This document shows, in pieces, positions 7,719 to 16,290 of a stretch of DNA of 33,503 nucleotides (positions are counted from its first letter, which is position 1; the number at the start of each line of letters is the position of its first letter). The position numbers were made by a program, and so were the translations under genes. The stretch comes from Oscillospiraceae bacterium. Lineage in GTDB: Bacteria > Bacillota > Clostridia > Oscillospirales > Ruminococcaceae. A model generated the notes under the pieces. It was not told the origin of the DNA, made no database searches, and saw only the letters and a program-made list of their open reading frames with translations. The stretch spans positions 1 to 33,503 of the forward strand of contig JAIKWY010000064.1 of NCBI GenBank assembly GCA_024684395.1, in the 5' to 3' direction.

Positions 7719-9158
7719 ATGTCAAATCAAAGCTATGAAAGCCCGTTCTGCACCCGCTATGCCAGCAAGGAGATGCAGTATCTGTTCTCTGCCGATAAGA
7801 AATTTTCCACATGGCGCAGACTGTGGGTCGCTCTTGCCCGTGCCGAGATGGAGCTCGGTCTGCCGGTGACACAGGCACAGGTCGATCAGCTCGCTGCCAA
7901 CATCGAGAACATCGACTATGCCAAGGCTGCCGAGTATGAGAAGCAATTCCGCCACGATGTCATGGCACATGTCCACACCTACGGCGATGCCTGCCCGGAT
8001 GCGGCGGGTATCATCCACCTTGGTGCGACCTCCTGCTATGTCGGCGACAACACCGACATCATCATCATGCGGGATGCGCTTGCCGTTGTCAAGCGCAAGC
8101 TCGTCAAGGTCATCGCACAGCTGGCACAGTTCGCTGACAAGTACAAGGCACTCCCCTGCCTTGCCTATACTCACCTCCAGCCCGCACAGCTCACCACTAT
8201 CGGCAAGCGTGCCACGCTCTGGTGCAATGAGCTGCTCATGGATCTCGAAGACCTCGACTTCCGCATCGCTTCCCTGAAGCTGCTCGGCTCCAAGGGTACC
8301 ACCGGTACACAGGCTTCCTTCATGGAGCTGTTCGAGGGCGATACCGACAAGATTAAGGCGCTCGAAGCCAAGATCGCTGCCGAGATGGGCTTTGATGCGG
8401 TCGTTCCGGTATCCGGTCAGACCTATTCCCGCAAGGTGGATTATCAGGTATGCTCCGTTCTGGCTGGCATCGCACAGTCGGCGATGAAGTTCTCCAACGA
8501 CATCCGTCTGATGCAGAGCTTCAAGGAGATGGAGGAGCCCTTCGAGAAGAGCCAGATCGGTTCTTCTGCAATGGCATACAAGCGCAATCCGATGCGTGAC
8601 GAGCGTATCACGTCCCTCGCCCGCTATGTGATGTGCGATGTGCTGAACCCGGCATTCACCGCCGGTACACAGTGGTTCGAGAGAACCCTCGACGATTCTG
8701 CCAACAAGCGTATTTCCGTGGCTGAGGCATTCCTCGGCGTGGATGCCATCCTGAATATCATGCTGAATGTCACCGATCCGGAGAACGGCTTTGTCGTGTA
8801 TGAGAAGATCATCCGCAAGCGTGTGATGGCAGAGCTGCCGTTCATGGCAACGGAGAACATCATGATGGATGCCGTGAAGAAGGGCGGCAACCGTCAGGAG
8901 CTGCACGAGAAGATTCGTCAGTACTCCATGCAGGCGGGCGCAAGAGTGAAGCAGGAGGGTCTGGACAACAACCTCTGCGAGCTGATCCTTGCCGATCCGA
9001 TGTTCATGATCTCCAGGGAGGAGATGGACGCCATCATGGCGCCGGAGAACTTCATCGGCCGCTGCCCGCAGCAGGTGGACGAGTTCATTGCCAACTGCGT
9101 GAAGCCCGTTCTCGATGCAAACGGCGTTTCCGATGACAAGGCGGAGATCAATGTCTGA
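7719..9158 (+). CDS. purB: Adenylosuccinate lyase
   Basis: A 479-residue enzyme of the fumarase/aspartase superfamily. It cleaves SAICAR to AICAR and adenylosuccinate to AMP, each releasing fumarate, in purine synthesis. Visible motifs are RHDVMAHVHTYGD and GIIHLGATSCYVGDN (substrate binding, with catalytic His), THLQPAQLTTIGKR, and the flexible signature loop SSAMAYKRNPMRDE with the catalytic serine. The length and the AYKRNP form match the longer, eukaryote-like PurB type rather than the roughly 430-residue Bacillus type. ACGGAGGAACTATC precedes the ATG. The downstream lipoprotein gene overlaps its 3' end by 8 bases. Confidence 0.96.
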   Translation: MSNQSYESPFCTRYASKEMQYLFSADKKFSTWRRLWVALARAEMELGLPVTQAQVDQLAANIENIDYAKAAEYEKQFRHDVMAHVHTYGDACPDAAGIIHLGATSCYVGDNTDIIIMRDALAVVKRKLVKVIAQLAQFADKYKALPCLAYTHLQPAQLTTIGKRATLWCNELLMDLEDLDFRIASLKLLGSKGTTGTQASFMELFEGDTDKIKALEAKIAAEMGFDAVVPVSGQTYSRKVDYQVCSVLAGIAQSAMKFSNDIRLMQSFKEMEEPFEKSQIGSSAMAYKRNPMRDERITSLARYVMCDVLNPAFTAGTQWFERTLDDSANKRISVAEAFLGVDAILNIMLNVTDPENGFVVYEKIIRKRVMAELPFMATENIMMDAVKKGGNRQELHEKIRQYSMQAGARVKQEGLDNNLCELILADPMFMISREEMDAIMAPENFIGRCPQQVDEFIANCVKPVLDANGVSDDKAEINV

Positions 9159-9642
9159 TCGTCTGCGCCGTCTGACGGGGCTGGCGATAGCAGGCGTGCT
9201 GATGGCTGGGATGACCGGCTGTCAGTACTACCCGCCGACCATGCGGCATGAGGAACGGGATATTGAGCTCATGGATCAGGATTTTCCTGCCAAGGTACAT
9301 CTGTCCGGCGATTTCAGCGATGCGGAGCCACGCTTTGAGGAAGTGAAGCTGACCCAGCCCTCCCAGGGGGCTTTAGGGGCTGCGGCGCTGCTCGATGAGT
9401 CGGCTGTCTACAACGCCACGCTGACGTTCACCTATGACGAGGAAGCGCTCAAAAAACTGGAGATCCCGGAGGAACAGCTCATCCTCATCTTCACGAGCCG
9501 TGACTGCAAGACCAGCTACATGCTCAAGGATGTGGAGCGGAACATGGACGCCAACACGCTGAAAGCCAATGTCTGGGAGCTGGGGCATTACCAGTTTGCG
9601 GATGAACGCTATTTCCAGAATCCCACAGCTGAGACTGACTAA
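9151..9642 (+). CDS. Small predicted lipoprotein
   Basis: This 163-residue protein has a positive N-terminus (MSDRLRRL), a hydrophobic segment and a lipobox-like AGMTGC with the lipidated cysteine at residue 24. The start at 9151 has AAGGCGGAG at good spacing and overlaps the end of purB by 8 bases, so expression is probably coupled; an in-frame ATG at 9115 would lie within purB without a ribosome site. The mature part is mixed alpha/beta with many acidic residues and no motif I recognise. It is probably anchored on the outer face of the membrane. Function unknown. Confidence 0.78.
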   Translation: MSDRLRRLTGLAIAGVLMAGMTGCQYYPPTMRHEERDIELMDQDFPAKVHLSGDFSDAEPRFEEVKLTQPSQGALGAAALLDESAVYNATLTFTYDEEALKKLEIPEEQLILIFTSRDCKTSYMLKDVERNMDANTLKANVWELGHYQFADERYFQNPTAETD

Positions 9643-9652
9643 AGATGCAGGT

Positions 9653-9726
9653 GCAGGAGGCTCAGCCTCCTGCCGAGGGAGGTTTAGGAGGGGCGAGCAG
9701 CCCCTCCTAAGTCGGCATCAGCCGAC
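9653..9726 (+). repeat. Three consecutive hairpins upstream of tgt
   Basis: Hairpin 1 has 10-bp arms GCAGGAGGCT/AGCCTCCTGC (9653-9662, 9664-9673). Hairpin 2 has 11-bp arms (9684-9694, 9700-9710) with a 5-nt loop. Hairpin 3 is GTCGGC-ATCA-GCCGAC (9711-9726). None is followed by a T run on the plus strand. They fill the gap between the lipoprotein stop and the tgt ribosome site. Confidence 0.7.
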
Positions 9727-9755
9727 AAAAACTATCACTGATAAGGAGACCCTTC

Positions 9756-10895
9756 ATGTTCACCCTATTTAAAACCGAAGGCACTGCCCGGCGGGGGCAG
9801 TTCGAGACCGTACACGGCACCTTCCAGACGCCGTGCTTCATGAATGTCGGCACGTCCGCTGCCATCAAGGGCGGCATCACCTCGCCGGAGCTGGCGGAGC
9901 TGAAATGTCAGGTGGAGCTCTGCAACACCTATCATCTGCATCTGCGTCCGGGTGACGATATCATCCACAAGATGGGCGGTCTGCACAAGTTCATGAACTG
10001 GCACAAGCCGATCCTGACGGACAGCGGCGGATTTCAGGTATTCTCTCTGTCAAAGCTGCGCAAGATCAAGGAGGAAGGCGTCTATTTCCAGTCGCACCTC
10101 GACGGCAAGCGCATCTTCATGGGACCGGAGGAGAGTATGCGCATCCAGTCACACCTGGCTTCGACCATTGCGATGGCGTTTGACGAATGTGTAGAGAATC
10201 CGGCGCCCTATGACTATGCGGCACGCTCCTGCGAGCGCACGACCCGCTGGCTGTACCGCAGCCGGGATGAAATGCAGCGTCTGAGCATGGCACCGGATAC
10301 CATCAACCCGAAGCAGATGCTGTTCGGCATCAACCAGGGCTCGACCTTCGAGAAGCTGCGTATCGAGCACATGCAGGCGATCCGTGAGCTTGACCTCGAC
10401 GGCTATGCAGTCGGCGGTCTGGCGGTGGGTGAGCCGACGGAGGATATGTATCGCATCCTCGATGCGGTGGTGCCGCACATGCCCGCCAACAAGCCGCGCT
10501 ATCTGATGGGCGTGGGGACGCCGTCCAACATCATCGAGGCGGTGGCACGGGGCATCGACATGTTCGACTGCGTGATGCCGACCCGGAATGCCCGCCACGG
10601 TACCATTTTCACATGGGAAGGGATGCGGCACATGAAGAACTTCACCTATCAGACGGATCCCCGCCCGATGGATGAGCAATGCGATTGTCCGGCGTGCCGG
10701 CAGTTCTCCCGTGCGTATGTGCGGCATCTGTTCAAGGCAAATGAGATGCTCGCCGGACGGCTGACGGTCATCCACAACCTGTATTTCTACAACACCCTCA
10801 CCGAGCGCATCCGGGAAGCCCTCGACAACGGCACGTTCGATGCGTTCCGGAAGCAGTATTCCACGCTGCTCTCCCAGAAAGCGCCGGAAGATTGA
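9756..10895 (+). CDS. tgt: tRNA-guanine transglycosylase (queuine tRNA-ribosyltransferase)
   Basis: A 379-residue enzyme that swaps guanine-34 for the queuosine precursor in GUN-anticodon tRNAs. The conserved blocks are present: NTYHLHLRPGDDII, LTDSGGFQVFSL with the catalytic Asp, GINQGSTFEKLR, GGLAVGEP, and DCVMPTRNARHG with the nucleophilic Asp. The zinc site is CDCPAC-x10-H (CDCPACRQFSRAYVRHL). ATAAGGAGACCCTTC precedes the ATG at 9756. No other queuosine gene is adjacent. A strong terminator ends the gene. Confidence 0.96.
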   Translation: MFTLFKTEGTARRGQFETVHGTFQTPCFMNVGTSAAIKGGITSPELAELKCQVELCNTYHLHLRPGDDIIHKMGGLHKFMNWHKPILTDSGGFQVFSLSKLRKIKEEGVYFQSHLDGKRIFMGPEESMRIQSHLASTIAMAFDECVENPAPYDYAARSCERTTRWLYRSRDEMQRLSMAPDTINPKQMLFGINQGSTFEKLRIEHMQAIRELDLDGYAVGGLAVGEPTEDMYRILDAVVPHMPANKPRYLMGVGTPSNIIEAVARGIDMFDCVMPTRNARHGTIFTWEGMRHMKNFTYQTDPRPMDEQCDCPACRQFSRAYVRHLFKANEMLAGRLTVIHNLYFYNTLTERIREALDNGTFDAFRKQYSTLLSQKAPED

Positions 10896-10901
10896 CACAG
10901 G

Positions 10902-10940
10902 AAAGCCCCCGAAGAGAGGATATTTCTTTTCGGGGGCTTT
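10902..10940 (+). terminator. Terminator after tgt
   Basis: AAAGCCCCCGAA (10902-10913) pairs perfectly with TTCGGGGGCTTT (10929-10940), ending the transcript 7 bp after the tgt stop. Confidence 0.85.
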
Positions 10941-10965
10941 GATCAAAAAAATTTTCATTTAGGAC

Positions 10966-10994
10966 TTGACGAATCCGGAGAAATGTGCTATAAT
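10966..10994 (+). promoter_or_regulatory. Promoter of the tRNA-Thr gene
   Basis: TTGACG (10966-10971) and TATAAT (10989-10994) are separated by 17 bp. The start would be near 11001, about 34 bp upstream of the mature tRNA. Confidence 0.85.
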
Positions 10995-11034
10995 ATATAT
11001 GTTGCGTTTCCGGATCGCTCCGGGATGTACAGAT

Positions 11035-11110
11035 GCTGGTGTAGCTCAGTCGGTAGAGCAGCGCATTCGTAATGCGCAGGTCGGGGGTTCGAGTCCGTTC
11101 ACCAGCTCCA
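11035..11110 (+). tRNA. tRNA-Thr (anticodon CGT)
   Basis: The 76-nt gene folds into a cloverleaf: acceptor GCTGGTG/CACCAGC, D arm GCTC-AGTCGGTAG-AGC, and anticodon stem GCGCA/TGCGC with loop TTCGTAA giving CGT, which reads ACG. The encoded 3' end is TCCA, so CCA is genomic. The T stem is weak: GGGGG faces CCGTT across TTCGAGT, giving two wobbles and one G-G mismatch. It has its own promoter and terminator. Confidence 0.93.
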
Positions 11111-11121
11111 GATTTTTATAG

Positions 11122-11165
11122 GAAAATGGGCGTTTTCTCGATGAGAGGAAACGTCCTATTTCTTT
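11122..11165 (+). terminator. Terminator after tRNA-Thr
   Basis: GGGCGTTTTCTC and GAGAGGAAACGTCC form a stem with small internal irregularities around a short loop near 11140. The run TATTTCTTTTGTTTTG follows. Confidence 0.75.
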
Positions 11166-11314
11166 TGTTTTGCGGCTGTGGACACTACAACGCCTTCTCG
11201 TTCAATGCTATTTTGCTTTCATCCTGCTTATGTTTCACAATCTTACGGTAGTCATCCTTTGAGGATCAGCTGTGCAGCTGCCGCTGCGTCGGATCCGGCT
11301 TTTGAGGATCCTGC

Positions 11315-11343
11315 TTGACTTATTGCTTGTTATTTGGTATACT
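11315..11343 (+). promoter_or_regulatory. Promoter for the metallophosphoesterase gene
   Basis: TTGACT (11315-11320) and TATACT (11338-11343) are 17 bp apart, leaving a leader of about 115 bases. The remaining sequence from 11171 to 11465 holds no gene that I can support. Confidence 0.75.
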
Positions 11344-11465
11344 TTAATTGACGTAATACCCTGGGACCATCCCTTCTGATAGCGAATTTTGTTCCTATTG
11401 TATCCTGTAAAACTCAAATACGACCGTCCGCCCACCGATGCAGACGGTAACAGAAATGAGATGAA

Positions 11466-12575
11466 ATGATGACGCTCACACTGTATATCCTATGGTTTCT
11501 GCTCACTGCGGCATGGATTGCGGCACTGACCGCTGCACAGGTGCCGCTCCGGAAACGGCGTCTTGTGCCGGTGCGGATCATTCTTGCGGTCGTCAAGATC
11601 CTGCTTGGCATGTTGGCTGCCAATCTGGTCATGATCCAGGACATCGGCTATCATTTCTGGGTGTGCTATGTCCTGACAGCCTGCCATATTGCGCTGTATG
11701 GAGATGCACTGGGCGACCTGCTGATCCTGCCGTTTGTGATCGCCGGGAAGCGGGAGAGCTATGCACTGCCGCAGGGCATCCTGTGTACAGCGCTTGCGGT
11801 GAGCTATCTGGTGTTTGGCACGGTCAATATGCAGCTCGTGACAGCGGAACGCCTGACTTTCCGTTCGGAGAAGCTCACCGAAGGCAAGCGGATCGTGTTT
11901 GTCTCCGATCTGCATGTCGGTTCCTCCCAGAGCCTTGCCACGACAGATAAGACCATCCGGATGATCGCAGAAGAGGAGCCGGATCTGGTGCTGCTGGGCG
12001 GCGACATCGTGGATGAATATACCACCAAGGAGGAAATGAACTGGGTGTTCTCGCAGTTTGGTGCGCTGGATGCGCCGGTGTACTACATCTACGGGAACCA
12101 CGACCGCCAGGATAGAAATGAACTGACCGGCGGCGCATTGTATACACCGGAGGAGCTGGAAACCGCCCTACAGGACAGCGGGCTCCGGGTGCTCCGTGAT
12201 GAATGGATCCGGTTTTCGGAGGATCTGGTCATCCTCGGCAGAGAGGACGTCAGCCGTCCGGAACGTCTGCCGCTTGCGGAGATCCCTGCCCGACCGGAGG
12301 ATGCCTTTGTGCTGCTCGTGGATCATGCACCCTACCAGACAGAGGAGATCGAACAGAGCGGCGCTGACTTGCAACTTTCCGGGCATTCCCATGCTGCGCA
12401 GCTGTTCCCCTTGCTGGTGCTCTATGATCTGACAGGGTATGAAGCCTACGGCACCTACCTGCACGGCGCCACCACGCTGTATGTCAGCCCCGGTGCTTCC
12501 GGGTGGTGTATGACCTTCCGTTCGGAGAAACGGTGCAGCTATGCGGTCATCTCGCTCATGCCGGAGATGGACTGA
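11466..12575 (+). CDS. Membrane-anchored calcineurin-like metallophosphoesterase
   Basis: This 369-residue protein has an N-terminal membrane region with about four hydrophobic segments (residues ~3-120). A phosphoesterase domain then carries all metal-binding motifs in order: FVSDLHVG, LLGGDIVDE, YGNHDRQ, LLVDHAPY and SGHSHAAQ. The layout is like YkuE/YaeI-type enzymes, some of which act on lipid-linked pyrophosphates such as UDP-diacylglucosamine; the substrate here is unknown. The ribosome site is weak (AGATGAA just before ATGATG), so the start could be at 11466 or 11469. It has its own promoter and ends at a long shared hairpin. Confidence 0.9.
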   Translation: MMTLTLYILWFLLTAAWIAALTAAQVPLRKRRLVPVRIILAVVKILLGMLAANLVMIQDIGYHFWVCYVLTACHIALYGDALGDLLILPFVIAGKRESYALPQGILCTALAVSYLVFGTVNMQLVTAERLTFRSEKLTEGKRIVFVSDLHVGSSQSLATTDKTIRMIAEEEPDLVLLGGDIVDEYTTKEEMNWVFSQFGALDAPVYYIYGNHDRQDRNELTGGALYTPEELETALQDSGLRVLRDEWIRFSEDLVILGREDVSRPERLPLAEIPARPEDAFVLLVDHAPYQTEEIEQSGADLQLSGHSHAAQLFPLLVLYDLTGYEAYGTYLHGATTLYVSPGASGWCMTFRSEKRCSYAVISLMPEMD

Positions 12576-12601
12576 TACCGCTCCCCTCTCTCAATAGAAA
12601 C

Positions 12602-12638
12602 ACAAGGCTTCAAAGCAGTAAATGCTTTGAAGCCTTGT
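12602..12638. terminator. Long bidirectional terminator
   Basis: A perfect 16-bp stem (12602-12617 with 12623-12638) has the loop GTAAA. It separates the convergent phosphoesterase and DUF4003 genes. Confidence 0.88.
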
Positions 12639-12700
12639 CATTTGCTATGGTGCAGAAAGGTCTGTCATGCTTCTTATACATTTGCAACCAGCTCCCGAAC

Positions 12701-13765
12701 TCAGCCCTTTTCCTGCTCGCTTTCCGCAGCCTGCTCAGCATCACTGCCAGATCCCGAGCTGTCTTTCTCGGTCACAGCGCCAAGTACTGCCGGCAGCACA
12801 TTGGATATCACCGTGATCACAGTTGCCACCTGCTGCGCTTTGATGACGGACAGCGCATTGTTGATGAACGCATTTCTGATCATCGAATTGCCTGTGCCAT
12901 AGCTTTCAGCCACGAGCAATTCCGCCAGCATCAGCCGCTGTCTGAGACCCTCCTGTTTCTCGTCAAAGATGCGGTTGGCTTTCAGGAACGCATTTGCTGC
13001 GAGGATCTCATTGACGATCTGCTCCGGTCCTGCATCCATGCCGATCAGCATACCAAGCGAGGAAAATACATAGCCATCCTCGACCGCCGACTTGTCCTGC
13101 TGTAACAGATCGTAGAGCCGGATGACCTGATCGCATTGTTCCCTGACGTCCTCCCCTGTCAGTGCAAGGATCTCGCTGAGACGCTGCACGGAATCAGACC
13201 CGACTTTGACCTTGCGGGTCTTTTTGAGATAGTCCATGCATTCTTCCATATCACCGAGGATCTGCCCGACCGGTCTGTCCGACAGCGCAAGCAGTATCAC
13301 ATAGGAAATATCCTCCGGATCTGTCAGGAACGGATGCTGCTTCTCCATCTGCTGCATCAGCTCGTTATGCCTTTCAATGACTGCATCCGTATCGCTTTGT
13401 CTGCCAAGGTCAGTGATCAGCATCGCTGCAAGCACCATGTACAGATCACTCAAAAAATGCCCCTTGTGCAGCTTCTGGTACATCAGCTTGACATCCTCGA
13501 TATACTGTTCCGCATCGTCTGACAGCGCCATTTCGCTGAGCAGCGCCAGCTTTACAGAATCTCTGCACACAGAGAACAGGTCTGTATGTTGATTGAGAAT
13601 GCTGCGGCATTCTGCCAGCTTTTCAGCATCCGCTTCCCTGCCTGCACCGGTAAAGATCAGCGCCGCAGCGATGCGCATGACTGTCTTTTCAAACAGAAAC
13701 TTTTTGGAAATGGCGGTGCGGTTCCGTTCAAACAACTCGCATGTCTGTTGTAATTGCTCAGTCAT
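12701..13765 (-). CDS. DUF4003 family protein
   Basis: A 354-residue, almost wholly helical cytoplasmic protein. The start at 13765 is set by GGAGGTTACT before ATG; an upstream in-frame extension would cross the promoter. It matches the DUF4003 layout: an N-terminal ELFERNRTAISKKFLFEK region, then an array of paired helices with DLYMVLAAMLITDLG, YVILLALSDRP and GYVFSSLGMLIGMD. The C-terminus has one hydrophobic stretch (NALSVIKAQQVATVITVISN) and an acidic Ser/Gly tail. In other Firmicutes the family often lies near stress or membrane genes; its function is unknown. Confidence 0.85.
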   Translation of the reverse strand: MTEQLQQTCELFERNRTAISKKFLFEKTVMRIAAALIFTGAGREADAEKLAECRSILNQHTDLFSVCRDSVKLALLSEMALSDDAEQYIEDVKLMYQKLHKGHFLSDLYMVLAAMLITDLGRQSDTDAVIERHNELMQQMEKQHPFLTDPEDISYVILLALSDRPVGQILGDMEECMDYLKKTRKVKVGSDSVQRLSEILALTGEDVREQCDQVIRLYDLLQQDKSAVEDGYVFSSLGMLIGMDAGPEQIVNEILAANAFLKANRIFDEKQEGLRQRLMLAELLVAESYGTGNSMIRNAFINNALSVIKAQQVATVITVISNVLPAVLGAVTEKDSSGSGSDAEQAAESEQEKG

Positions 13766-13826
13766 AGTAACCTCCTGTCTCACATCTGAGAGCTCTCTCT
13801 GGTGATGGCGCAATACTTCTGCTTTT

Positions 13827-13855
13827 ATTATAACATATGTAAACGGCCAATGCAA
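13827..13855 (-). promoter_or_regulatory. Promoter of the DUF4003 gene
   Basis: On the minus strand TTGCAT (13850-13855) and TATAAT (13827-13832) are separated by 17 bp. Transcription would start about 55 bases before the ATG. Confidence 0.78.
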
Positions 13856-13931
13856 TAGGGATGACTGAACCGGCTATGGCAGATGCATTTACTCTGCTGA
13901 AGTGCATTTTTGAGGGCAGATCTTACAACAG

Positions 13932-13956
13932 CCGCCCCCTCCGCAAGCGGGGGCGG
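13932..13956. repeat. GC-rich hairpin in the divergent intergenic region
   Basis: CCGCCCCC (13932-13939) pairs with GGGGGCGG (13949-13956); a nested CCGC-AA-GCGG can form as an alternative. It lies between two divergent promoters and has no T run, so it looks like an extragenic palindrome or an insulator rather than a terminator. Confidence 0.55.
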
Positions 13957-14017
13957 ATCTTGAGCGCTGCTGAACAGGCTTGGAAATTTTCCGGCATGTA
14001 AACATCGTGATATGATA

Positions 14018-14054
14018 CAAAAGCCTTGCATTTTTAGCTATAGTATGCTATACT
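14018..14054 (+). promoter_or_regulatory. Promoter and operator of the hybrid regulator gene (site A)
   Basis: TTGCAT (14026-14031) and TATACT (14049-14054) are 17 bp apart. The shared motif, here in reverse orientation (minus-strand core GCTAAAAATGCAAGG), covers the -35 box. This arrangement fits repression of the gene by its own product. The predicted start near 14061 leaves only a short leader. Confidence 0.75.
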
Positions 14055-14077
14055 GGAACTACCGGGAGGTGACAGCA

Positions 14078-16285
14078 TTGGCACGCAAAAAACGCATCGG
14101 CATCATCATGGGCAGGATCTACAAGCCGCTCAATAAAAAGCTGCTGTCGGGCATCCTCGAACAGGCAAGGGCTTTGGGCTACAGCGCATTTGTCTTCACG
14201 CTGAATGAGGATTGCAGCATCGAGAAGGTCAGAAACGGCGAAAGGAACCTGTTTCATGCACTGCACTTCTCACAGCTTGACGGCATCGTCTTTGCGCCCT
14301 ATTCATTTGATTCGCATTTTTATTCCGAGTGGCTCGATGACTATTTAGCAGAGAACTGTGACAAGCCCATTGTCCGCATCGGACGGGAGACGGAACGGTT
14401 TCTCCCTGTCTGGTACGATGACAAAGAAGAGATTGCAGAAATAGCACTGCATCTGATCTACGGACACGGCTGCCGGAAGCTGCTTTGCCTGACGGGACCG
14501 GAGGATTCACTGGTCGCACGGAACCGTGCACAGGGCTTCTTGAATGCCGTGGCATCTGCCGGACTGCCTGTGAACGAAAATGCTGTGATCTACGGCGATT
14601 TCTGGCTCTATGCAGCGCAGAAGCTGGCAGAAGAGATCGCTGCCGGGACACGGGAGAGACCGGACGCCGTCGTCTGCGCCAATGACACGATGGCGATCGC
14701 CCTCTGTGATGCGATGAATGCACTTGGCATCTCCGTGCCGGAGGACATCCTCGTCACCGGCTATGACGGCACGCCGGACACGCTGCTGCACATCCCCGCT
14801 GTTACGACGTTTCAGCCGCCGCATGAAATGCTCGGCAGGAATGCGGTCTGTGCTTTGTATGAAGCTGTTTCCGGCGAGCATGTACAGCCTATCCGGATCG
14901 AAAAAGGGACGCTACACTGCCGGGAGAGCTGCGGGTGCCGTTCACCGCATGAGGCGTTCAGCACCCACGACTTCACGCAGATCATCCCGGAGGAAGGCAT
15001 CCTCGACTGTACCGTATCTGCGACGTTTTACGAAGCTGTCAGTCTGCATGACCTTGTGGACAGGATGTTTTCCCTGCGCTACAAATTCATGGCGGACAAA
15101 ACGATTCAAACCGAGCGGCTGTTCCTCTGTCTCTGCGATGACTGGGATTCTGTCACGCAGACGGACGGCAGCCGGACTTACCGCTCGGCGGGCTATTCCG
15201 ACACGATGTACCTGATCGGTTCGGAGGGGAGCCGCCTCACCTTCCCGCTCGAAGAGATGCTCCCGGCAAGTCTCGACACGGACACACTGACCACGGCGTT
15301 TTTCATGCCGGTTCACTTTCAGGATCAGTGTTTCGGCTATATCGCGCTCGAAGTGGAGGACTGCATTGACGATTTCAATATACACTATATCCGCTTTTGT
15401 CGCGAAGTGAACAATGCGCTGAAATTCCTCTGTACCCAGAATGTGCTGAAACGCCTGCTCTATCGGGAAAAGATCGCAAGATCGAGAGACGATCTGACGG
15501 GTCTGTATCGGTTCGATACCTGCAAGGAAATATGGACGGAGCTGCAGGATCATGCAAATGCTTACCGGGAACAGCTCTACCTGATCGTGATCGCGGCGGG
15601 CGGGCTGCGGCACATCGAAAATGCAGCCGGTTCGGTTGAAAGTGACCGCTATCTGGCGTCATTTGCGGATGTGCTCGCCCGATGCTGCAGCAAGGAAAAG
15701 ATCTTCCAGCTTGAATCCAGGAGCTTTGTCATCATCGGTTCCGGACGCGAGCCGGAGAAAAATACAGCGACCTATCTGCAACAGATCCGGGAAACGGCGT
15801 GGAATCTGTGCCTGTCCGATGAGCGGAAATACATGGTCTATGCCAGAACGAGCGTCAGGATCCTTCCGGCGGGCACTTCCCTGCCGGCAGAGGAAGCAGA
15901 AGCCGAGATCCAGAAAATGCTCGATACGCTTAGCGATGCCGATCAGAAACAGCTGTCCGAGCATCTGCATGATACGGCGCTGTTTGCCCTGCGGCGGGAG
16001 ATCTATCTCCACCCGGAGGCTGACTGGAACGGTGAACTGTGCAGCGCCCGCCTGAACATCAGCAAGTCCTATTTCCACAAGCTCTATCTCAAAGTCTTCG
16101 GTGTGAGCTTCATGCAGGACTTGCAGCAAAGCCGACTGAACCGCGCCAAGCAGCTTCTGGTGACAACGCCTTTGCTGCTTCCGGACATCGCGGAGCGCTG
16201 CGGCTATGATTACTACAATTTCATGCGCTTCTTCAAAAAAGAGATGGGCATGACACCGACGCAGTACCGCAAAAACAAACGATAA
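14078..16285 (+). CDS. Hybrid regulator: sugar-binding-protein sensor, degenerate GGDEF and AraC-type HTH
   Basis: This 735-residue protein starts at a TTG (14078) preceded by GGGAGGTGACAGCA; the in-frame ATG at 14012 lies upstream of the promoter. Residues ~5-275 are a LacI-type periplasmic-binding-protein fold (KRIGIIMGRIYKP, GIVFAPYSFDS, CANDTMAIALCDA, DILVTGYDGTPD) without the LacI DNA-binding helices. A CRESCGC link and a GAF-like region (~300-455) follow. A GGDEF-type domain begins SRDDLTGLYRFD near 467, but ESRSF (546-550) replaces the GGDEF loop, so cyclase activity is unlikely. The C-terminal ~100 residues are an AraC two-helix DNA-binding domain (SKSYFHKLYLKVFG; DIAERCGYDYYNFMRFFKKE). 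It probably senses a pectin-derived sugar and controls the adjacent dockerin enzymes. Confidence 0.9.
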   Translation: MARKKRIGIIMGRIYKPLNKKLLSGILEQARALGYSAFVFTLNEDCSIEKVRNGERNLFHALHFSQLDGIVFAPYSFDSHFYSEWLDDYLAENCDKPIVRIGRETERFLPVWYDDKEEIAEIALHLIYGHGCRKLLCLTGPEDSLVARNRAQGFLNAVASAGLPVNENAVIYGDFWLYAAQKLAEEIAAGTRERPDAVVCANDTMAIALCDAMNALGISVPEDILVTGYDGTPDTLLHIPAVTTFQPPHEMLGRNAVCALYEAVSGEHVQPIRIEKGTLHCRESCGCRSPHEAFSTHDFTQIIPEEGILDCTVSATFYEAVSLHDLVDRMFSLRYKFMADKTIQTERLFLCLCDDWDSVTQTDGSRTYRSAGYSDTMYLIGSEGSRLTFPLEEMLPASLDTDTLTTAFFMPVHFQDQCFGYIALEVEDCIDDFNIHYIRFCREVNNALKFLCTQNVLKRLLYREKIARSRDDLTGLYRFDTCKEIWTELQDHANAYREQLYLIVIAAGGLRHIENAAGSVESDRYLASFADVLARCCSKEKIFQLESRSFVIIGSGREPEKNTATYLQQIRETAWNLCLSDERKYMVYARTSVRILPAGTSLPAEEAEAEIQKMLDTLSDADQKQLSEHLHDTALFALRREIYLHPEADWNGELCSARLNISKSYFHKLYLKVFGVSFMQDLQQSRLNRAKQLLVTTPLLLPDIAERCGYDYYNFMRFFKKEMGMTPTQYRKNKR

Positions 16286-16290
16286 CACAG

